Shown here: positions 57,201 to 64,000 of the stretch, one piece after another
How positions within the stretch are numbered: the first letter of the stretch is position 1
Layout of the letters: each line of letters opens with the position of its first letter
NCBI RefSeq assembly: GCF_905147045.1
Contig: NC_065899.1
Location: 3,174,501 to 3,238,500 of the forward strand
DNA length: 64,000 bases
Origin: Nymphalis io
Taxonomy: Eukaryota > Arthropoda > Insecta > Lepidoptera > Nymphalidae
Reading direction: 5' to 3'
Made by a program: the position numbers and the translations under genes
The notes under the pieces: model-generated
Seen by the model: only the letters and a program-made list of their open reading frames with translations
The model's database searches: none
Told to the model about the DNA's origin: nothing

Positions 57201-60200
57201 ATATATTCACTTAAAGTGGTAACGTAATTATGTGCTGATAAATTAACCGCAACGGTCTATACGAACTATTGCGAGAACAAACAAATATAATATTATTATA
57301 AGTATAAAATTTAAACGGGTAAGACATTATAATAGAGGATAATAGCTTAATTTACTGTCTATGAAAACTTGTCTTTATATAGGCTAGATCCTCTCTATGG
57401 TAGATTCCATTAATTTAAATATAATACCTTAAACATAGCGTTTGACTGACGGCTTCTAAAGTAGATTTAGTTTTTTGTACACATTTTGACAGACATAACA
57501 TTCATAAGATATGAAGTTGAAATTCCTTAGTGGCAGTTTAGAGGTGAGGCCTGGAGCCTCGATCTGAAAGTAGTAAGGACGCCCGGGCCACTCATTCTTC
57601 CGCCAGTCAAGGTGACAACGTTCTCGTGAGTTAAGAAAATAATTTACTACTAGTAATCAAGTCCTAGAAGGCTGAGTTTTTGTTTAATATATAATAAAAT
57701 ATTTAAAGACATCCGTGAAAGGTATTTAAAATATTTTAAAATGTATTTCAGATAAAGGCTATTATAGGAATTTTTATGTAGAATATTAACTGTTTAAATG
57801 TATAGCTATAAATTGTATAATATTCCCAGAAAAATATATATAAAGGTTATAAAGGTCAAAGGTAGAAATATAAATTACTTTACCTTCTCAATCCAAATAC
57901 ATACAGTCAAGGCTAATTGCTTATGTAAGTTCTCCATTTTATACGCTAAGACGTAGACTGCAATGCTAGATTTAAATATATAATTAGATAAAATAAAATG
58001 CAACCTCAAAGTTCGCAGGTAATCTAATCGTGTACGACCTACATCATGTAACTTAATGACTTATTTGTATGTTAAAAAAAGTGTGTGATAAGTAAAACCA
58101 ATCGTATTACTTGAAAAATCATATTTGAGATATGTAATTTTTATAATTTAATTTTATGTTGATAAATATTTATTTTTGTATGATTACACATAATTACGCA
58201 TTTGATCAATGAATCGTTGTAAACAGTTTCTGTTCGTGATTTTTTTAGTATGTTTTCTGATTTTGTAATTTGCAATTGCAATAACTTATTTTCCACCACT
58301 ATTTTTTATTGCGCCAATATAACATTTCAAAATTAACATTCTAACCAGTTTCCACTTAGAAATGTTATTGCTTAATGGTTTCGACTGAAAATATACTTCT
58401 TTTCTACTAAAATAAAAGATTTATGTGAAAACTTATCTATACCATATTTTACGATTAATGTGTGCAAGAAGATATGCGTGTGCAATGATTCACAATAATA
58501 ATAATTCATTCGCTTGTGCTTATCCTATTTATTTGGGGTCAGTGCAGTCTTTTATAAAATCTCAAGAAATATATTTGGTTGATTTCCAGATAATATATTT
58601 TTCTGTCAACTTATGGGTTGCTGTGACGGTTAATGCTTTACAATAGAAAAATTTTGAATATGCATGTATAAATAAATGAACTTATCCTAAACAGCTTGAC
58701 CGATTGTAATGACTTTTTTTGTGCGTAAGAGACAATGTATCGTAGAAATAGTATTTCAAATCAAATAACTTCACAAAGAATTATTTATTTATGTATTCTA
58801 CATGATATTTAGATTTTATAGAAAATTCAAATAAGAGCTTCTAAAAAGAATACAATAATGCAATTTATAATTTGAAGTAATTTAATAATTAATAATAAAT
58901 AATCTTTCCTTTTAATTAAAATTGTAATAACACACTTAATTGCATATATAAATGTAAAAAAATGTTTATATACATAAGTGCAAGTTGATCGTCTACTATT
59001 TACTACTCAACATTCATAATATTTTCTATTATATAACGTGTTAACATGCTATATTTACATAAAGTGCATGCACTGTCTGACAGTGGTAATTCATTAAAGA
59101 TGAACGATAAATATATTGTTACATTTTTATGTACATATATTTTAGTACATTTAGTAATAGTAGGGTATAATAAAGTTGTCTATTACAGAAATATCTTACA
59201 GACGAATATTGTTTCTTGAAAAATACAAGATTCGAATTTAAACATATTTTTAAAATGTTTATTGAATTGAATTCTTTTAAAATGTATAAATGTTGTAAAC
59301 ATACTCGTACCAAGTACTAAAACTATTTTTGTCACCGATTCAAAAAGTGAAATGAAAAGACATTGACGTAATAAAGTAATGATAACGAGTTGCTGTGATA
59401 TAAGAATGTTGTTTCTCTAGAAGCATTTATTATAGAATAAATCGTTTTATTATTTATATTTCATACAAATTAAATGTCAAATGACTTTTGTTTAAGGCTT
59501 ACAATTTACAAGAGCTTATAAATTCCAAGTATAATACGTAGGTGATCAATAATTGTAAAATGATAATGTTTATTAATAAGAATTTATTATGAATAGTGAC
59601 TTACGTTCCGGGTATTGTATGTTGTCGATTGAAACGACCATGTAGTAAATCCGCGCGTTGATGTCTTTTGTAAGCAAGTTCGCTGACTTTATTTTTAAAT
59701 TCAAAAATGTACATTCATTAAATTTTAAAGTAAAAAAAGAAGTAAATTTACCTTGAAGTTCTTGTCCATTCCGGGGTTTGTACATGCAAGATTTCATTCT
59801 TAAAAAAAGATATTCGTAAATGTTTTAATTTTTATTACTCGATTGAATTTATTAGAAATATTTTAATTTTAAAGCTTAGTGTTATTATAAAGTTACCAAA
59901 CTTTAAAAATTGATTAAAACATTAGATAGGTTAGAGTTTCGTTTACAATTCAATGGACAATCAGTAAAAAATTAAGAGAAGCAGTAATGTTTGTTTGTTC
60001 TTTAAACAATACACGAACAGTTCTTTGTTATTTGAGCTGTCAAGGTAATCATGGGCTAGCATATAATATATGATACTTAGCCATGTACCAAGTACGTAAG
60101 GGTTTAAGTTACAGGCTTAAGCTTTGGATCCGTTTCAATTGAACTTATGTGTAATATTTGATATCATATTGCAATCTAGATTATGTGTAGTTATTAAAAG

Positions 60201-61525
60201 TGTTGATGTGTTTTAAAATTTAAGATAAAACTTTGTCCGGGTAATGGCAAGCGTAAACAAAAAATTTAGGGTTTATGTATTTGCTTTTGGACCCAGCTTA
60301 ATATTTATTAATTATTACAGATTTTACAATGTTTTTACGGATCATAACACGTACAAAATATACAAATAAATAATTTTTATAAGTCTAAATTCGTTATACG
60401 TATTGAATTAGAATTCTCTACGGAATAGTCTTGTTTAACAAAACGATACGAAATGCATTATTTCTTTATAAGTATTTATAATCCATAATTATGGTTTCTT
60501 AATAGGAAGTATATTATTTTTTTTTGTTTTATAGATTTGTTGTACGTAAAAAATATAATTCTTCTAAATTAGTATAATTTAAATTAATTAAAAAATTAAT
60601 ATTGCATTTGAATGTTTGTTAATTTCACTCCGCACCGATAGTAATTTCAATTATCTTTGGCTCTGCAATTTAGAAACATATATTACAAAATTAATTATGT
60701 TAAAAAATATTAAAAAAAAGAACGTGAAATTATACAAGTTCGCATCCAATCATATTACTACATCTGAACACTTTTTTCAAACACCGTATCAATTTGAATT
60801 ATAGTAGGTAATCGAAATTTATAATAACGAATTGCGTATGTGGGTTTTATGGCACTTATACGGATTAGTAATTTTATCATTGCAATATTTTGATTCCTAT
60901 TAGATATAATTATGAAATTTTAGACTGGTATGACCAGTAAAATTTAGAATATTACGTTTTGCAGTGAATGGCATAATTTAAATGCGTTGAAATTGAACGC
61001 GTATCAGCTCTATCTATTTCTAGTCAAGCCTGTTGGAGTAAGAGTAGGCAAGTGTAACGCAACCAGTGGAGCATTTGTCCATATTGCATGTTTTACGTAA
61101 TTGAGTCATTAATATGACAGGTTGAATGTTAAATTCTGCTCGCATTCTAACAATTAGTTCCGCTTTAGAAATTAAGAAGGGCAACATTGTATGCGAAAGG
61201 CTAAGAGTTGATTTACTACCGCCCTCTCGGTTCTCGATAGATTCAAGGTTGCCATGCGAAATCGATACCTACTCAGTAAGATATAATATCGACCTAAATT
61301 TGAAAATTATAATCATCATACAAATAAATATGTGAAAATAAAATTATTTTATGATTATTAGTCTATGATTTATAGTTTTTGAAAAAGGAACATTTAAAGA
61401 ACTAGATTTAAGAAATATTTGATAAGTTATTGACATAAATAATTATTTTAAAAGTTAGGAATGATAATAGGATGAAATAGCAGATTGACCTTGTATGCAC
61501 TGACACTCACCAGTAATGTCCGCAT
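54213..61525 (-). CDS. Secreted proline-rich cuticular protein with chitin-binding (RR-like) domain
   Basis: Exon 1 (61525-61511) encodes MRTLL, followed by the donor GTGAGT. Exon 2 (55256-54213) begins after the acceptor TTGTTTCAG. Together they give MRTLLICMLCAVTAYAQ, a complete signal peptide with likely cleavage after AYA, and a 352-residue protein. Residues 20-240 are low-complexity, rich in Pro, Arg, Gln and Ser. Near the C-terminus (about 248-305) lies a chitin-bind-4-like module: YREENEDGSITWGFENDDGS, GKYGYVDPDGLKREYNYETG. It differs from standard RR domains in having two cysteines (IDCITRG and GIACD), which could form a disulfide. The protein is probably laid down in the extracellular cuticle. 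The apparent start at 55265 is a TTG inside intron sequence. The intron is 6.25 kb, and a 5'-terminal signal-peptide exon is usual for insect cuticle genes. The exact family name is uncertain. Confidence 0.82.
55257..61510 (-). other. Intron of the cuticular protein gene
   Basis: This AT-rich intron is bounded by GTGAGT at 61510 (reading leftwards) and TTTCAG ending at 55257. No further coding exon was accepted and no dense repeats are obvious. A short ATG frame near 57940 that could mimic a first exon is discussed among the rejected items. Confidence 0.6.
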
Positions 61526-61620
61526 GATGTCCTGTGGCACGACACTATCACGTCGCGAACGATCAACAAATAAAGGAAACACCACCCGCGCAAGCTATAT
61601 GAGGTCGCCCACTCTCGCCC
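61526..61620 (-). promoter_or_regulatory. 5' leader and core promoter of the cuticular gene
   Basis: Upstream of the - strand ATG at 61525 the sequence becomes GC-rich. A TATA-like CATATAGC lies at about 61601-61594 (on the - strand), which would place transcription start near 61565 and give a leader of about 40 nt. This is inferred from spacing only. Confidence 0.4.
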
Positions 61621-61699
61621 TGCGCCCGACGCGACCACCATACCTTATTGCAAGGTAACCAACTAAGAACGAACACTGCCGCTAATGTTTTACCAATAA

Positions 61700-63410
61700 A
61701 AAGCATTACTATATAATTTGGTTGCACTAAACGCGAAGATACCGCTAAACGAGCTAATTAATTTCAACGTCGTTTTATATTCTTATATTCTTTTGTGTAT
61801 ATTTTTATTGCTTAATCTAATTCGATATCCTGTCTAAAAATGGGACACGCGTAAACTATGTATAATAACATTAAATAAAATATAATTTATACACAGTTAT
61901 AGACTAAAATAGACAATAATGGATCTTGTAACCTTCTAAACAAAACCTAAATCGATTTAGCTTTTGAACTTTATTTATAAGTATGATACCATTTATTATT
62001 TCTTACCCTTCAGTTTACTATTACGCATCAAGTTCCAACGTAACACATCCGATTCGTCTCGTCACAATGTTGGGCATTGTTCGTTTCCAATTTGTAATTC
62101 AATCGAAGTGCTTACAGCATGCGATATGTCAGGTGTGGCAATAGCTCGTGGATCGTAACTATGTTCGTTGATATTTTAAACTTTATATAATGTAGAAATA
62201 GTTTGTCCAGTACAAGGTATAATTTATTTAAGAAATATTTTCCATATAAGAGTTAAGTATACAAAACTCACTGCGTTTATATTTTAAGTACTTGAACAAC
62301 CGACCTTAGCTCGGGTCTAATAATTATTAAAAATAGGTTTTTTTATTCCATGTGAATAATTGCGTTTTTCGAGAAATAACTCTATAAAGACAAACATAAA
62401 AAGCAAAACCATATTCTAATACAAAAGATCTAAATCGTTACAGACGTTTCCGAGATAAACGAAATAAATTTATATGTAAATATATTTACAAAAATTGTTG
62501 ATTTAATGTTATATGATTTGAACTGCTTGATAATCGGAAATAAATAACTGTAATCAAACAACATATATCAATAGCTATCAACAAGTTTTTAAATATTATT
62601 AATGAGTGTAATATTATATATGTGTAATTTATGTAAATGAAACAAATATTAATTGTTGATTTTCCATGACGGCTATGGTATAGCAACGACGGCTATGCTA
62701 AATGATGTAACTGTCTTCTATTCAGGCTACTAGTTTTTGGAAATACAAGAATATGAGGTTATTAGCTTTCACTGAATGCGCTGTGACTGCGGCAGGATAA
62801 TGTAAGTGTAGTTTGTTACATCAGTGACGCGTGAGCAGCAGTTTAATCACGCAAGCGCACCGGAAAGTATATCGGCAGCATCACAACATAAGTGAGAGTT
62901 CGATAGTCATAACAGTATATTCCCTTACGTTACTGGTTCGCAGTGTCAATATTATTTTTAAACTCTACGTAAGGTATGTTAAGTTATCGCGAGTTTTATT
63001 TTGTAAAAGCTATATACAAAAATATTACGTGTGCGATGATTTTGAATATTTTATTAAATATTCCCAGTACTACTGACTTATCCGCCAGGACGGTAATAGG
63101 AGAGACCCGTTATTTGTCCCGTATCGCCTTTTTCAATGGCGTTTCTGATTCGACACGACGCATACTCTATTTGTAACAATGGAACTTGTTTCGGGGTCAT
63201 ATACGTAGTGCCTGAGTATTACTGTTTAATGCATTGATGTCAGGAGTTGTCAGAGGTCAATGCCCGTGCACACAATTTTGTCAGTTGTAGTGATTAGAAA
63301 AATTATAACGTCCGAAGAAAATGGCATTTTCATCTGTAACATATTATAGCGATGTAAAATTGAAATGTATGTATGTTTTTAAATTCTGGCAGTATACTAT
63401 ATATAATATA
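61700..63410. other. AT-rich intergenic region with a possible promoter patch
   Basis: No coding exon was recognised. At about 62815-62895 there is a less AT-rich patch with a CATCAGTGACGCGTG initiator-like site and a donor-like ACATAAGTGAGAG. This could be the first non-coding exon of a gene continuing beyond the right edge. Confidence 0.3.
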
Positions 63411-63419
63411 TGATAATAT

Positions 63420-63655
63420 GAGCCGAGATGACCCAGTAGTTAAAGCACGTAAATTTTTACGGAAAATGCGGGCTCAAATTTAGGCAAGCACCACTGATTT
63501 CTTTGCGCTTAATTTGTTTTTATCACGTGGTTGAAGAAAAAACATCTTAAGAAAACCTTCAATCTTAAACACATGAAAACTCAGTGGTGCTTGCCCGCGT
63601 TTCAACCCACGATCATCGGTTAAGATTCACGCGTTCTTATTACTGGGCCATTTCG
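63420..63655. mobile_element. Two SINE heads in inverted orientation
   Basis: A diverged + strand SINE head (GAGCCGAGATGACCCAGTAG...GCAAGCACCACTGA) is followed at about 63580-63655 by a reversed head (CAGTGGTGCTTGCCCGCG...GGTTAAGATTCACGCGTTC). The two form a head-outward inverted pair. Confidence 0.7.
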
Positions 63656-63825
63656 GTACAACTATATTATAATATACTGTAACTTACATGTATAAATAAT
63701 ACAAGTATCTATGACATATACAAATCTGATGATTCATCTTAAAGTTGTATATTAATAAGTATTAGTTAAATGAAGCTATTTAATTAAATTTAATTATAAA
63801 TTACTACTAATTTGCTAAGCTTAAG

Positions 63826-64000
63826 CTGAGCTTAAGCTGAGATGGTCTAGTGGTTAGAACGCGTGAATCTTAACCGGTGATCGTGGGTTCAAACCCGGGC
63901 AAGCACCACTGAATTTTCATGTGCTTAATTTGTGTTTATAATTCGTCTCGTGCTTGACGGTGAAGGAAAACATCGTGAGGAAACCTGCATGTGTCTAATT
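63826..64000 (+). mobile_element. tRNA-derived SINE, cut by window end
   Basis: GATGGTCTAGTGGTTAGAAC (A-box-like), GGTTCAAACCCGGGCAAGCA (B box) and the start of the body through AAACATCGTGAGGAAACCTG are present. It is the best-preserved head of this family in the window. The 3' part lies outside. Confidence 0.85.

Noticed and set aside
57889..57942. A - strand ATG frame of 18 codons followed by GTAAAG, a possible alternative first exon of the cuticular gene
   Set aside because: It joins in phase but gives a poor signal peptide with charged residues in the middle. The MRTLL exon at 61511-61525 gives a textbook signal peptide, a stronger donor and a plausible promoter.
61126..61335. + strand open frame of 69 codons near the cuticular gene promoter
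   Set aside because: It lies within the intron of the - strand cuticular gene. No domain, signal peptide or splice support.
63837..63920. tRNA gene suggested by A-box and B-box sequences
   Set aside because: It is followed by the SINE body that recurs at several sites, and no complete cloverleaf with paired acceptor ends is visible. It is a tRNA-derived SINE head.

Overview
The window is AT-rich animal nuclear DNA with spliceosomal introns. It carries tRNA-derived SINEs and the remains of LINE, piggyBac and mariner-like elements. The gene content (insect SLC22 transporters, a monocarboxylate transporter, the calcineurin regulator sarah, SAP18, a secreted chitin-binding cuticular protein) and the repeat types point to a moth or butterfly (Lepidoptera). 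I see no tRNA, rRNA, CRISPR array or bacterial-type operon.

Left part (1-10 kb): a nest of old transposon pieces (about 1.06-2.67 kb), then the large 3' exon of a monocarboxylate (SLC16/MCT-like) transporter on the + strand (5211-6265). Its 5' exons are not visible. A mariner-like relic lies at about 7.4-7.7 kb. Middle-left (10.3-20.2 kb, - strand): a divergent SLC22-type transporter spread over at least seven, probably eight, small exons. Only some of these are obvious as open frames. I joined the others by splice sites and matching codon phase, and together they form a complete 12-helix order. Centre (23.4-42.9 kb, + strand): an organic-cation-transporter-like SLC22 gene. A short first exon and one TM1 exon can each be joined in frame to either of two large, intronless, homologous 3' exons (37230-38724 or 41407-42916). 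This predicts two full-length carriers from one promoter, of 549 and 554 residues.

Right part: sarah/RCAN (- strand, 49240-49917) and SAP18 (+ strand, 50553-51105) form a divergent pair about 0.6 kb apart. A piggyBac relic and a SINE-associated 164-bp tandem repeat follow. A proline-rich secreted cuticular protein comes next (- strand, 61525-54213): a 15-nt coding first exon supplies the start of its signal peptide across a 6.25-kb intron. The last kilobase holds several SINE copies, one running off the window end.

The three membrane-transporter loci lie together in the left two thirds: an MCT, the divergent SLC22 gene on the - strand and the two-ended SLC22 gene on the + strand. The last two are arranged head to head. 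Together they look like a small-solute carrier neighbourhood. Exon joins are my manual reading of splice sites and phases and have not been checked against transcripts.
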